Part shown: positions 17,788 through 26,738 of the stretch, in pieces
Position numbering within the stretch: position 1 is the first letter of the stretch
Layout: the number at the start of each line of letters is the position of its first letter
Assembly: GCF_009800965.1 (NCBI RefSeq)
Contig: NZ_WUAF01000011.1
Span: forward strand, 62,001-126,000
Direction of reading: 5' to 3'
From: Cognatazoarcus halotolerans
GTDB lineage: Bacteria; Pseudomonadota; Gammaproteobacteria; Burkholderiales; Rhodocyclaceae
DNA length: 64,000 nucleotides
The notes under the pieces: model-generated
The model's input: only the letters and a program-made list of their open reading frames with translations
What the model was told of the DNA's origin: nothing
The model's database searches: none
Translations under genes and position numbers: made by a program

Positions 17788-18960
17788 ATGTCGCACCTGA
17801 TGAATACATACGGACGTTTGCCGGTCGCTTTCGAGCACGGCGAAGGCGTCTGGCTGTTTGATGAGAGCGGAAAGCGCTATCTCGATGCGTTGGCCGGGAT
17901 CGCGGTGTCTACACTGGGGCACAACCACCCCCGCCTTGTCGAGGCGATCGCTCGCCAGGCTGCGAGCGTCATCCACACCTCGAATCTTTACCGGATTCCT
18001 CTGCAGGAGGCGCTGGGCGACCGGCTCGCCGAGCTGGCGCAGATGGAGCAGGTGTTTTTCTGCAATTCGGGTTGTGAGGCGAACGAGGCTTCGATCAAGC
18101 TGGCCCGTCTTTACGGCCACCAGAAGGGCATCGAACAGCCTGCGATCATCGTCATGGAGCAATCGTTTCACGGCCGCACGCTGGCGACGCTTTCGGCGAC
18201 GGGCAACCGAAAGGTCCAGGTCGGCTTTGAGCCACTGGTGTCCGGGTTCGTAAGGGTGCCATTCGATGACATCGGGGCGATCAACAAGGTCGCGGAGTCG
18301 AATCCGAACGTCGTCGCTGTGCTGTTGGAACCTATCCAGGGCGAAGGCGGAATCCACGTCGCTCATGCCGAATACATGCGTTCGCTGCGAGATCTGTGCA
18401 CCCGTCAGGGCTGGCTGATGATGCTCGATGAAGTGCAGTGTGGCGTCGGCCGGACCGGGGCCTGGTTTGCCCATCAGCAACTGGGGATTCGACCTGACGT
18501 GATGTCGCTTGCCAAGGGGCTGGGTTCGGGCGTCCCGATCGGCGCCTGTCTTGCCGCAGGGCCGGCTGTCGATGTTTTCAAACCCGGCAATCATGGAACC
18601 ACTTTCGGCGGCAATCCACTAGCCTGCGCGGCGGCGCTCGCAACCTTGCAGATTCTCGAGGATGACGACCTGCTGGCACAGGCGACGAAGGTCGGAGACT
18701 ATATCCGCCGTCAATTTGCCGACGCGTTGAGCGACCTTGAAGGTGTTCGCGACATCCGGGGTTCGGGTTTGATGATCGGGATCGAATTGGATCGTCCCTG
18801 TGGGGAGCTGGTGAGCAGGGCGATCGCAGCCGGTCTGCTGATCAACGTGACTGCCGAGCGCGTCATTCGATTGCTGCCCCCCCTGGTGTTTACCGAAGCG
18901 GATTCCGATGTGCTCGTCGAGCGGCTCGTGCCGCTGATCCGGGCGCATCTGACTGCCTGA
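17788..18960 (+). CDS. argD: Acetylornithine aminotransferase
   Basis: 390 aa, class-III PLP aminotransferase. The PLP lysine lies in SLAKGLGSGVPIGA; NSGCEANEASIKLAR binds the cofactor phosphate; LDEVQCGVGRTG holds the conserved Asp. ATG 17788 was preferred over the GTG one codon earlier; GGGGAG is just upstream. It makes acetylornithine in arginine synthesis and may also act as succinyldiaminopimelate aminotransferase. argF follows after 20 bp. Confidence 0.92.
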   Translation: MSHLMNTYGRLPVAFEHGEGVWLFDESGKRYLDALAGIAVSTLGHNHPRLVEAIARQAASVIHTSNLYRIPLQEALGDRLAELAQMEQVFFCNSGCEANEASIKLARLYGHQKGIEQPAIIVMEQSFHGRTLATLSATGNRKVQVGFEPLVSGFVRVPFDDIGAINKVAESNPNVVAVLLEPIQGEGGIHVAHAEYMRSLRDLCTRQGWLMMLDEVQCGVGRTGAWFAHQQLGIRPDVMSLAKGLGSGVPIGACLAAGPAVDVFKPGNHGTTFGGNPLACAAALATLQILEDDDLLAQATKVGDYIRRQFADALSDLEGVRDIRGSGLMIGIELDRPCGELVSRAIAAGLLINVTAERVIRLLPPLVFTEADSDVLVERLVPLIRAHLTA

Positions 18961-18980
18961 AAATAGCAAAGAAGGTCGGA

Positions 18981-19904
18981 ATGAACCCACCACGCCACTA
19001 TCTTCAGTTCAAGGACTTTTCGGCACAGGAGTATGACTACCTGTTCGAGCGCATTTGTCGGATCAAGGACCGATTCAAGCGCTACGAGCCGTATCGTCCG
19101 CTGTTCGACCGTTCTCTGGTAATGATCTTCGAGAAGGCCAGTACTCGGACCCGCCTGTCGTTCGAAGCCGGAATGCAGCAACTTGGCGGAGCGGCGATCT
19201 ATTTGAATACCCGTGATTCGCAGCTGGGGCGTGGCGAGCCGGTGGAAGACGCCGCTCAGGTGATTTCGCGAATGACCGACATCGTCATGATTCGCACTTT
19301 CGAGCAGGAGATCATCGAGCGGTTTGCGGCCAACTCGCGGGTACCGGTGATCAACGGACTGACGAACGAATACCATCCGTGCCAGATCCTCGCCGATATC
19401 GTTACGTTCATCGAGCATCGCGGTTCGATCAAAGGCAAGACGGTGGCCTGGATCGGCGATTCGAACAACATGTGCAATACCTGGCTGCAGGCGGCGGAAG
19501 TGCTCGATTTCAATGTGCACGTTTCTACCCCGCCGGGTTACGAAGTCGAACCTGAACGCGCCGGGCTCTACGGCACGGACAATTTCGAACAGTTCGCCGA
19601 TCCGATGGATGCCTGTCGTGGTGCCGATCTGGTGACGACCGACGTCTGGACCTCAATGGGTTTCGAAGCCGAGAACGAGGCCCGCATGAAGGCTTTCGCC
19701 GACTGGCAGGTCGACGAGGACATGATGGATGTAGCTCGGTCGGATGCTCTTTTCATGCACTGCCTGCCCGCTCACAGGGGGGAGGAAGTGTCCGCCGGTG
19801 TGATCGACGGCGTTCATAGCGTTGTGTGGGACGAGGCGGAGAACAGATTGCATGCGCAGAAGGCGCTGCTGGAGTTCCTGCTGCTGGGTCGTGTGGATGA
19901 CTGA
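18981..19904 (+). CDS. argF: Ornithine carbamoyltransferase
   Basis: 307 aa. Carbamoyl-phosphate site STRTRLSFE (54-62), ornithine-side motifs HPCQILAD and FMHCLPAHRG. It makes citrulline in the cytoplasm. It is followed by a heme protein gene overlapping by 8 nt and then by argG, which uses citrulline. Confidence 0.96.
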   Translation: MNPPRHYLQFKDFSAQEYDYLFERICRIKDRFKRYEPYRPLFDRSLVMIFEKASTRTRLSFEAGMQQLGGAAIYLNTRDSQLGRGEPVEDAAQVISRMTDIVMIRTFEQEIIERFAANSRVPVINGLTNEYHPCQILADIVTFIEHRGSIKGKTVAWIGDSNNMCNTWLQAAEVLDFNVHVSTPPGYEVEPERAGLYGTDNFEQFADPMDACRGADLVTTDVWTSMGFEAENEARMKAFADWQVDEDMMDVARSDALFMHCLPAHRGEEVSAGVIDGVHSVVWDEAENRLHAQKALLEFLLLGRVDD

Positions 19905-20340
19905 AGTCCTGCGTGGTCTACTGGTCGGAGCGTCGCTGCTCGTGACGATGCAGGCCGGTGCTGCGGACGGCGGTGACGATTCACGACAGCGGGTCGAAAT
20001 GCCTGCGCAGGCAGTCGAGCTTCTGCGGGCCGAAATGCGGGCGCATACTCTGGCACTTGCCGAAGTGTCGGGCTTGTTGGCCGAGGGAAGGTTCGAAGAG
20101 GCCGCCGCAGCTGCCGACGCCGGGATCGGCTTCGGGTCGATGGGGCAGCAAAGGGGTAATCCGGATGCGCCGGGAAGACACATGCCGGCAGCGATGCATC
20201 GGCTCGGAATCGGCATGCATGACGCTGCCAACCAGTGGTCCGAGGCGATTCGGAGCGGGGATGGCAAACGGATTTTTGCAGGGTATCAGGCGGTGATGAA
20301 CGCCTGCGTGTCCTGCCACATGGCTTACCGGGTGCGTTGA
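19897..20340 (+). CDS. Cytochrome c'-like (class II) periplasmic heme protein
   Basis: 147 aa from ATG 19897, which overlaps the argF end by 8 nt. Residues 1-23 form a signal peptide (LLVGASLLVTMQAGAADG). The single heme motif CVSCH is near the C-terminus (C137, C140, H141), the arrangement of class II c-type cytochromes of four-helix type. Cytochromes c' bind NO and CO, but this one has not been checked for the distal residues. Its position inside the arginine operon is unusual. The upstream part of the open frame before 19897 is an artefact of overlap with argF. Confidence 0.75.
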   Translation: MTEVLRGLLVGASLLVTMQAGAADGGDDSRQRVEMPAQAVELLRAEMRAHTLALAEVSGLLAEGRFEEAAAAADAGIGFGSMGQQRGNPDAPGRHMPAAMHRLGIGMHDAANQWSEAIRSGDGKRIFAGYQAVMNACVSCHMAYRVR

Positions 20341-20371
20341 TCCCGGCAATTTGATATCTGGAAGTTAAGAG

Positions 20372-21601
20372 ATGAGCGACGTCAAGAAGGTTGTGCTGGC
20401 TTATTCCGGCGGACTGGATACTTCGGTGATTCTGAAGTGGCTCCAGGACACCTATCAATGCGAGGTGGTGACTTTCACCGCCGATCTGGGGCAGGGCGAG
20501 GAGCTCGAGCCGGCGCGTACCAAAGCGCTGAAATTCGGAATCAAGCCCGAGCACATCTACATCGATGACCTGCGCGAAGAGTTCGTCAGGGATTTCGTCT
20601 TTCCGATGTTCCGTGCCAACACGATCTATGAAGGGGAGTATCTGCTCGGCACCTCGATTGCCCGGCCGCTGATATCCAAGCGCCAGATCGAAATTGCCCG
20701 CGAAACCGGTGCTGACGCTGTGTCGCATGGCGCAACCGGCAAGGGTAACGACCAAGTGCGTTTCGAGCTGGGATACTACGCACTGATGCCCGGTGTGAAG
20801 GTCATTGCACCGTGGCGGGAGTGGGATCTGCTCTCGCGCGAAAAGCTTCTTGCCTATGCCGAGAAGCACGGCATCCCCATCGAGATGAAACACAAGCAGG
20901 GCGGTTCGCCGTATTCGATGGATGCCAATCTCCTGCACATCTCGTTCGAGGGGCGTCATCTCGAGAACCCGGCTGCCGAGGCCGAGGAGTCGATGTGGCG
21001 TTGGACCGTTTCGCCCGAGGCTGCGCCCGATGCTGCCGAATATCTGGATCTGGAGTTCGAAAAAGGCGATCTCGTCGCGATCAACGGTACTCGCCTGAAA
21101 GCGCATGAGCTGCTGGCCAAACTAAACGAACTGGGTGGCAAGCACGGCATCGGCAGGCTTGATCTCGTCGAAAACCGCTACGTCGGAATGAAGTCGCGTG
21201 GTTGCTACGAAACCCCTGGGGGCACGATCCTGCTCAAGGCCCACCGCGCCATCGAGTCGATCACGCTTGACCGCGAAGTCGCGCACCTCAAGGATGATCT
21301 GATGCCGCGCTATGCGAGCATGATCTACAACGGCTATTGGTGGGCGCCCGAGCGAGTCTCGCTGCAGGCCTTGATCGATCAGACGCAGTTGACCGTCAAT
21401 GGCTGGGTCCGTCTGAAGCTCTACAAGGGCAACGTGATCGTGGTCGGGCGTGATTCGAAGACCGATTCGCTGTTTGATCCGACGATTGCCACATTTGAAG
21501 ACGATGCCGGTGCTTACGACCAGAAGGACGCCCACGGATTCATCCGGTTGAATGCGCTTCGCATGCGCATTGCCGCGAACGCAAGACTCAAGCGCGGCTG
21601 A
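20372..21601 (+). CDS. argG: Argininosuccinate synthase
   Basis: 409 aa. ATP-binding [15 protein letters not shown] at the N-terminus, and [13 protein letters not shown] for citrulline/aspartate binding. It joins citrulline and aspartate with ATP. It follows the cytochrome gene by 31 bp; AAGAG lies before ATG 20372. Length and motifs are those of the type found in most proteobacteria. Confidence 0.96.
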   Translation: MSDVKKVVLAYSGGLDTSVILKWLQDTYQCEVVTFTADLGQGEELEPARTKALKFGIKPEHIYIDDLREEFVRDFVFPMFRANTIYEGEYLLGTSIARPLISKRQIEIARETGADAVSHGATGKGNDQVRFELGYYALMPGVKVIAPWREWDLLSREKLLAYAEKHGIPIEMKHKQGGSPYSMDANLLHISFEGRHLENPAAEAEESMWRWTVSPEAAPDAAEYLDLEFEKGDLVAINGTRLKAHELLAKLNELGGKHGIGRLDLVENRYVGMKSRGCYETPGGTILLKAHRAIESITLDREVAHLKDDLMPRYASMIYNGYWWAPERVSLQALIDQTQLTVNGWVRLKLYKGNVIVVGRDSKTDSLFDPTIATFEDDAGAYDQKDAHGFIRLNALRMRIAANARLKRG

Positions 21602-21612
21602 GGGAGACTGGC

Positions 21613-21843
21613 GTGGCACCGGAACCGCTGATCTTTGGCCTTACGGTCGCCGAGTTCGAGGATATCTCGCTCAAGGTGTGCTTTACCGGCCTGATTGCGT
21701 ACATGGTGTTCATCATTGGTCATCTCGCCTGGGAATCGAAGGCCGGAAAATACGGTGCAATCTGGATGTTCGTCGGACTCGGACTCGGATTTATCGGCTT
21801 CATTTCCAAGGAAATCATCATCAAGTTTCTCGGCATCAATTGA
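21613..21843 (+). CDS. DUF2788 small membrane protein
   Basis: 76 aa from GTG 21613, with two predicted membrane helices (about residues 22-40 and 49-70) and a short polar loop [10 protein letters not shown]. The pattern [22 protein letters not shown] matches DUF2788, a betaproteobacterial and gammaproteobacterial family of unknown function. It is 11 bp downstream of argG, so probably co-transcribed. Confidence 0.72.
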   Translation: MAPEPLIFGLTVAEFEDISLKVCFTGLIAYMVFIIGHLAWESKAGKYGAIWMFVGLGLGFIGFISKEIIIKFLGIN

Positions 21844-21868
21844 TGCGACCCAACAGGATCGTTTTGCA

Positions 21869-22186
21869 ATGAGTAAGAGTTTCGATGGCGTTTCGGTGGA
21901 CAAGGCTGCCAACGTCTACTTTGATGGCAAGTGCGTGAGCCACACAGTCACCTTTGCGGACGGGACGCGCAAATCGGTGGGCGTCATCCTGCCGGCTGAG
22001 CTGACCTTCAACACCGCCGCGCCCGAGGTCATGGAAGGCGTAGGGGGAAGCTGCAGGATCCGCCTCAGGGGCGAATCGGAATGGAAGGCATACGTCGCTG
22101 GACAATCCTTTTCCGTGCCTGCGAATTCAAGCTTCGATATCGTTGTGGAGGGGGAACCCTTCCATTACGTTTGCCATTACGGCTGA
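21869..22186 (+). CDS. ppnP: Pyrimidine/purine nucleoside phosphorylase PpnP
   Basis: 105 aa cupin-fold protein of the former DUF1255 family. Signatures: [37 protein letters not shown] and the C-terminal [12 protein letters not shown] with FHYVCHYG. It splits several nucleosides with phosphate to base and ribose-1-phosphate. Start at ATG 21869, which is 25 bp after the DUF2788 gene; no strong ribosome site is seen. Confidence 0.88.
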   Translation: MSKSFDGVSVDKAANVYFDGKCVSHTVTFADGTRKSVGVILPAELTFNTAAPEVMEGVGGSCRIRLRGESEWKAYVAGQSFSVPANSSFDIVVEGEPFHYVCHYG

Positions 22187-22252
22187 TTCGAAGCGCACCG
22201 AAGCCGCACTTACTTGTCGTGAGTGCGGCCAAACGAGAACGGAATATTTGCC

Positions 22253-22738
22253 ATGCCGTCGTTCGACATCACGTCTGAAGTGGATCTGGTCAACCTGCGC
22301 AATGCGGTTGAGGGCGCCAACCGGAAAATCGGTGGGCGATACGACTTCAAAGGTTCCGATTGTCGTGTCGAGCAGGGTGACAAGTTGCTGACGCTTTACG
22401 CGGATACCGACTTTCAGCTCGATCAGATGCAGGGAATCCTGCTGCCCGAAATGACCTCGAAGAAAATCGATGTGCGTTGCCTCAAGTACGGAGACGTGCA
22501 GAAGGTCGGGGGTAACAAGGTCAAGCAGGAATTGATAGTTCGGGTCGGTGTCGAGCAGGAACTCGCGAAGACTATCGTCAAGCTGCTCAAGGACAGCAAG
22601 TTGAAGGTACAGTCCAGCATCCAGGGTGAAGCGGTACGGGTCAGTGGTGCAAAGCGCGACCTGCTGCAGGAGTGTATTGCACTGGTGCGCAAGGAGGTAA
22701 CGGATTTTCCGCTGCAGTTCGGGAACTTCAGGGACTGA
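22253..22738 (+). CDS. yajQ: YajQ-family nucleotide-binding protein
   Basis: 161 aa, starting [22 protein letters not shown] and ending QFGNFRD, as in YajQ (DUF520), with two ferredoxin-like halves. Members bind nucleotides and tRNA-like ligands; some (XC_3703) bind cyclic di-GMP. In the 66-bp gap from ppnP an inverted repeat GCCGCACT-N11-AGTGCGGC (22203-22229) could form a hairpin. Confidence 0.93.
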   Translation: MPSFDITSEVDLVNLRNAVEGANRKIGGRYDFKGSDCRVEQGDKLLTLYADTDFQLDQMQGILLPEMTSKKIDVRCLKYGDVQKVGGNKVKQELIVRVGVEQELAKTIVKLLKDSKLKVQSSIQGEAVRVSGAKRDLLQECIALVRKEVTDFPLQFGNFRD

Positions 22739-22907
22739 GATGGGGATGGCGATATCCTCGATTTCACGGAGCGCTATCGGGACGGGCCGAACGGAACCGT
22801 TCAGTGGCTTGGTGGCGCAGCGGGCTTTCCGCAAGGCGCTGGATGTCGAGATGAGCGTATCGCGATTGCTGCAGGCTGTCCCGGCGTCGGTGCCTGTTTT
22901 CCGCTCC

Positions 22908-22936
22908 GGGCAGACACTTGGCTCGAGTGTCTGCCC
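22908..22936 (+). other. Strong hairpin downstream of yajQ
   Basis: Perfect 11-bp inverted repeat GGGCAGACACT / AGTGTCTGCCC (22908-22918 and 22926-22936) with a 7-nt loop, but no U-run. It lies in the gap 22739-23016 where I see no convincing gene. It may be a factor-dependent or weak terminator, or a leader structure for the next gene. Confidence 0.6.
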
Positions 22937-23016
22937 TCACGCCTGAACGGCGCTCTGCCAGCATGACCATGTACAGGCCGCTCGGCAAGTTGGGCCATGC
23001 GGTGCGATCACTGGAG

Positions 23017-23658
23017 ATGCCGATTGGGCGGTGGCTTGCTGCTGCCATGCTGGTTTTCGTTTCGGGGCAGCTTCCGGCCGCCGAAGTGGTGGTTGCAGGG
23101 GTCTTTCCTGGCAAGGCTGTCCTCATGATAGACGGTGGCGCACCGCGAGCCGTTGCGATCGGCGAGTCGCGGTCAGGCGTGCGCGTGCTAGCGATCGAAG
23201 GACAGACGGTCACCTTCGAGGTGGATGGAAAGAGGTCGACTCTCAGGGTTGGCGAGCAGGTGGCGCGACAAGGGAACAACGCCAGCGCTGATCGGTCTTT
23301 GAGCGTGTCGGCTGATGCCCGTGGCCATTTCTTCCTCGATGGTCGGGTAAACGGTGCCGGAGTGCGATTTCTCGTTGATACTGGCGCTTCGCTCGTCTCG
23401 CTGGGGCGTGATGATGCCCGGCGCGCCGGCCTTGACTACAGGGCGGGGCAGCTGATCAGAACCCAGACGGCAAACGGTGCGGCAAGGGCCTGGTTGGTCC
23501 GGGTGGATGAGCTACGGATAGGCGGGCTTGTGTTGCACGGTGTGGATGCCGCGGTACACGAGCGAGAACTGCCCTTCGCGCTGCTTGGCATGAGTGCGTT
23601 GAATCGCATGGAGATATCGAGGGAAAGTACGGTGCTCACCTTGAAGCAGCGATATTGA
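23017..23658 (+). CDS. TIGR02281-type retropepsin-like aspartic protease
   Basis: 213 aa from ATG 23017 (residue count depends on the start). Near the N-terminus a signal or anchor segment MPIGRWLAAAMLVFVSG is visible. The single catalytic motif FLVDTGASLVSL is in the middle; LLGMSALNRME is the conserved C-terminal hydrophobic block of clan AA proteases. As in retropepsins, a dimer would be needed for activity. The start is uncertain: other in-frame starts are at 22963 and 22918, none with a good ribosome site. Periplasmic or membrane-linked by inference. It overlaps the Nudix gene by one base. Confidence 0.75.
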   Translation: MPIGRWLAAAMLVFVSGQLPAAEVVVAGVFPGKAVLMIDGGAPRAVAIGESRSGVRVLAIEGQTVTFEVDGKRSTLRVGEQVARQGNNASADRSLSVSADARGHFFLDGRVNGAGVRFLVDTGASLVSLGRDDARRAGLDYRAGQLIRTQTANGAARAWLVRVDELRIGGLVLHGVDAAVHERELPFALLGMSALNRMEISRESTVLTLKQRY

Positions 23659-24296
23659 TGAAGCAGGATTCCTCATCTGCTGGCGATCGCCCCACCATTG
23701 ATCCGGACCGCATACGTGCGTGCTTTGCTGCGCCTCGCTTGATTCTTCCGCCTGTCGAGCCCGGTGTGCCTGCCGGCCTGCGTCCTGCAGCGGTGCTCGT
23801 TCCGCTGGTTGTTCGAGAAGGAGGCTTGACGGTACTGCTTACCAAACGTACCGATCATTTGCATCATCATCCGGGACAGATCAGTTTCCCGGGTGGGCGG
23901 GTTGAGGCCGATGACGAGAGCCCGATTGTCGCCGCATTGCGCGAAACCGCGGAGGAAATCGGCCTGCAGGCCGACAAGGTAGAGCTGCTCGGGCGGTTGC
24001 CTGACTATCAGACCGGAACGGGCTTCAACATCACGCCGGTGGTAGGGCTGATCGCCAGACCGTTCGAACTCGTTCTTGATGAATTCGAGGTTGCGGAAGC
24101 GTTCGAAGTACCGCTCGAATTTCTAATGGATCGACGCAACCAGCGCCTCCACAGCATCGTGATCGAGGGGCATCGCCGGCAGTACTTTGCGATACCGTAC
24201 GACCGCCATTACATCTGGGGCGCGACTGCTGGAATGTTGGTGACCCTGCGCCGTTTCCTGACCGGCGAGGACGACGGCTTCGCCGAGGAAGATTGA
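23658..24296 (+). CDS. Nudix hydrolase, CoA pyrophosphatase type
   Basis: 212 aa. The CoA-specific pattern LLTKRTDHLHHHPGQISFPGG precedes the Nudix box GGRVEADDESPIVAALRETAEEIG (split here for length: GGRVEADDES then PIVAALRETAEEIG), with the REtaEEiG metal ligands. Likely cleaves CoA to phosphopantetheine and 3',5'-ADP. ATG 23658 overlaps the stop of the protease gene by one base, so coupled. The paralogue could also hydrolyse other CoA esters. Confidence 0.85.
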   Translation: MKQDSSSAGDRPTIDPDRIRACFAAPRLILPPVEPGVPAGLRPAAVLVPLVVREGGLTVLLTKRTDHLHHHPGQISFPGGRVEADDESPIVAALRETAEEIGLQADKVELLGRLPDYQTGTGFNITPVVGLIARPFELVLDEFEVAEAFEVPLEFLMDRRNQRLHSIVIEGHRRQYFAIPYDRHYIWGATAGMLVTLRRFLTGEDDGFAEED

Positions 24297-24352
24297 GGCG
24301 GTGAATGTGATATTGTTCTCGCCTGCCCGCCGCCATATTCCCGTGTGACTGC

Positions 24353-25279
24353 ATGACTCTCCTCGCTCTGATCGTAGCCTTGCTCATCGAGCAGATCAGG
24401 CCCTTGCCGGTAGATAGATTCGTGCTCGCGCCGCTGCGCCGTGTGTCCGCATCGATGATCGAACGTTTCAACGACGGACGCCACCGAAACGGACGGCTTT
24501 CCTGGGGCCTGGTGATTGTTGGTGCGACGCTAGCAAGTGCCGTGGCGTTTGTTCTACTCTCGCGACTGCACCCGGTACTCGCGCTTGTCTTCAATATCGC
24601 CGTGCTTTATCTGACGATGGGATTCAGGCAGGAGAGCCATTTCTTCACCGATATCCATCTGGCCCTGCGCATGGGGGAACTCGAGCGCGCCCGCAAGCTT
24701 CTCGGCGAGTGGCGCGGCGCCGGGCATGACGATTCGAGTTCGAGCGAAGTGGCCCGGTTGGCGATCGAGCAGGCTCTCATCGGAGCCCATCGGAACGTTT
24801 TTGGCGTATGCTTTTGGTTCATCCTGCTGCCAGGGCCGAGCGGTGCCGTGCTCTACAGGTTGGCGAGGTTTTTTGCCGAAGAGTGGGGCAAGCGTCGGGA
24901 TCCCGAATTCGGCAGCTTTGGCGCTTTTGCGCGGCGGGGTTTCGAATGGCTCGACTGGCTGCCGGCAAGGGTCACGGCAATTGCATTTTCGATCGCCGGG
25001 GATTTCGAGGATGCGATCTTCTGCTGGCGGACTCAGGCATTGCAATGGCCGGATCGCATCGACGGGATACTGATCGCGAGCGGGGCGGGTGCGCTGGGCG
25101 TGCGTCTGGGCATGCCGGTGCATGAGTTTGGCGAGATTGTGGACCGACCGGAAATCGGAACCGGCGATGAAGCAGATGCGGATTTCATGCAGGCAACGGT
25201 AGGGCTCGTTTGGCGATCCCTTGTGCTTTGTCTGCTGTTGCTGGTCTTGCTTGCGATCGCAGGTTGGGTCGGCCGTTAG
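24353..25279 (+). CDS. CobD/CbiB-family membrane protein
   Basis: 308 aa with four hydrophobic segments: residues about 3-12 (weak), 50-90, 145-165 and the C-terminal 285-305. The DIHLALRMGELERARKLLGEW and DFEDAIFCWRTQALQWPD segments are typical of the CobD/CbiB-like proteins found in betaproteobacteria outside cobalamin clusters. True CbiB joins aminopropanol to cobyric acid. No other cobalamin gene is nearby, so the real role is open; AmpE-like signalling proteins share the fold. Confidence 0.68.
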   Translation: MTLLALIVALLIEQIRPLPVDRFVLAPLRRVSASMIERFNDGRHRNGRLSWGLVIVGATLASAVAFVLLSRLHPVLALVFNIAVLYLTMGFRQESHFFTDIHLALRMGELERARKLLGEWRGAGHDDSSSSEVARLAIEQALIGAHRNVFGVCFWFILLPGPSGAVLYRLARFFAEEWGKRRDPEFGSFGAFARRGFEWLDWLPARVTAIAFSIAGDFEDAIFCWRTQALQWPDRIDGILIASGAGALGVRLGMPVHEFGEIVDRPEIGTGDEADADFMQATVGLVWRSLVLCLLLLVLLAIAGWVGR

Positions 25280-25303
25280 TGTGCTTTCATGGAGGGAGTG
25301 TAG

Positions 25304-26488
25304 ATGGCAAATCGTGAAGTGGTGGTTCTGAGCGCCGTGCGTTCACCGATCGGGGGCTTTGGCGGTTCCCTGGCTGATTTCGAAGCCAGTGAACTCGCAG
25401 GCATCGTGATGAAGGAGTCGGTGGTCCGTTCAGGCGTCGATCCCCAGTTGATCAACTATGTGACCGTCGGTAACTGCATCCCGACGGACGCGAGGTACGC
25501 CTACGTTTCGCGTGTCGCTTCCATCCAGGCGGGTCTGCCAATGGAGTCGGTCGCGATGCAGGTGAGCCGCCTGTGCTCCTCTGGCCTGCAGGGCATCGTT
25601 ACTACTGCCCAGAACATCCTGCTGGGCGATGCCGATTACGGTATCGGTGGTGGTGTCGAGGTGATGTCGAAAGGCGTTTACATGCTTCCCGCGCTGCGCT
25701 CCGGTGCCCGCATGGGTGACACCAAGGCGCTCGACAGCATGGTGGCTGTGCTTACCGACCCGTTCGGCGTTGGCCATATGGGTATTACCGCCGAAAACCT
25801 TGCGGCCAAGCATGGGTTCTCGCGCGAAGAGCAGGACGCATTCGCAGTCGAATCTCAGCGTCGCGCTGCGATCGCGATCGATGAGGGTCGTTTCAAGTCG
25901 CAGATCGTGCCGATCGTGAAGCAGACGCGCAAGGGTGAGGTCGTATTCGACACCGACGAGCACCTCAAGCGTGGTACGACGATGGAAACGCTGGCCAAGA
26001 TGAAACCGGCATTCAAGAAGGATGGTACCGTTACCGCCGGAAACGCTTCGGGTATCAACGACGGCGCGGCCTTCTTCGTGATGGCGGATAGCGAAGTCGC
26101 GGCAAAAGCAGGTCACAAGCCTATGGCGCGTTTGGTTTCCTACGCAATTGCTGGCGTTCCCAACGAGGTGATGGGTGAAGGGCCGATTCCTGCAAGCCGA
26201 ATGGCGCTGAAAAAGGCTGGTCTGACGCTCGACAACATGGATGTGATCGAGTCCAACGAAGCCTTTGCTGCGCAGGCTCTGACCGTGGCCAAGGTTCTCG
26301 GCCTGGATCCCGCCAAGACCAACCCGAACGGTGGCGCGATTGCTCTGGGGCACCCGGTCGGTTGCTCCGGCGCGTTTATCGCCACCAAGGCACTGTACGA
26401 ATTGCAGCGCACTGGTGGGAAGTATGCCTTGGTGACCATGTGTATCGGTGGTGGCCAAGGCATTGCCGCGATCTTCGAACGACTCTGA
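25304..26488 (+). CDS. bktB: Acetyl-CoA acetyltransferase / beta-ketothiolase
   Basis: 394 aa thiolase with the three catalytic residues: Cys91 (RLCSSGLQ), His350 (GGAIALGHPVGCSG) and Cys380 (CIGGGQG). GGAGGG-like sequence precedes ATG 25304. It closely fits the BktB type of betaproteobacteria, which makes and splits short 3-ketoacyl-CoA, for PHA synthesis or beta-oxidation. Monocistronic with its own terminator. PhaA-type paralogues are the main alternative. Confidence 0.85.
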   Translation: MANREVVVLSAVRSPIGGFGGSLADFEASELAGIVMKESVVRSGVDPQLINYVTVGNCIPTDARYAYVSRVASIQAGLPMESVAMQVSRLCSSGLQGIVTTAQNILLGDADYGIGGGVEVMSKGVYMLPALRSGARMGDTKALDSMVAVLTDPFGVGHMGITAENLAAKHGFSREEQDAFAVESQRRAAIAIDEGRFKSQIVPIVKQTRKGEVVFDTDEHLKRGTTMETLAKMKPAFKKDGTVTAGNASGINDGAAFFVMADSEVAAKAGHKPMARLVSYAIAGVPNEVMGEGPIPASRMALKKAGLTLDNMDVIESNEAFAAQALTVAKVLGLDPAKTNPNGGAIALGHPVGCSGAFIATKALYELQRTGGKYALVTMCIGGGQGIAAIFERL

Positions 26489-26510
26489 TCCGGAGAGATC
26501 CGAGCACGCG

Positions 26511-26540
26511 AACCCCCGCCTTGTGCGGGGGTTTTTGTTT
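26511..26540 (+). terminator. Rho-independent terminator after the thiolase gene
   Basis: AACCCCCGC-CTTGT-GCGGGGGTT (26511-26533) followed by TTTGTTTT. Confidence 0.93.
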
Positions 26541-26612
26541 TCAGAGGCTCATCAAGGCCTAGTTTTCCTGCAAGGCGGCAGGCACCAATAAGTGCTTGCT
26601 TGGCCCGCCTGA

Positions 26613-26629
26613 TGCACTGGAATGGTGCG
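26613..26629. promoter_or_regulatory. NtrC-like binding site
   Basis: Contains GCAC-N7-GTGC with the arrangement TGCAC...GGTGC (26613-26628), matching the NtrC consensus at about 12 of 17 positions. A second weaker dyad GCAC-N6-GTGC is at 26582-26595. The sites lie about 85 and 117 bp before the predicted sigma-54 start, the usual place for an enhancer. Confidence 0.6.
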
Positions 26630-26678
26630 GAAAAACGAACTTCCCGCCCTAAATGCCGTTCTCGCCTGTAACCCGGGG

Positions 26679-26695
26679 TTGGCACGTTTTTCGCT
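26679..26695 (+). promoter_or_regulatory. Sigma-54 promoter of the ATP-grasp/alpha-E operon
   Basis: TTGGCACG-TTTT-TCGCT. The -24 GG (26681-26682) and -12 GC (26693-26694) are separated by exactly 10 bases, and the -24 element is a full TTGGCACG. Only the second T of the -12 TTGC is changed (TCGC). The start would be near 26706, about 33 nt before the gene. Confidence 0.72.
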
Positions 26696-26738
26696 GTAAC
26701 TATGGCGAAAGAAAACCGATTTGTTACCGAGCGGCTCT

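Noticed and set aside
19814-21106. 430-residue open frame on the minus strand
   Set aside because: Antisense to argG and the cytochrome gene; no domain.
22740-22946. 68-residue frame directly after yajQ
   Set aside because: No family match by eye and no ribosome site; its end lies in the hairpin. Not supported as a gene.
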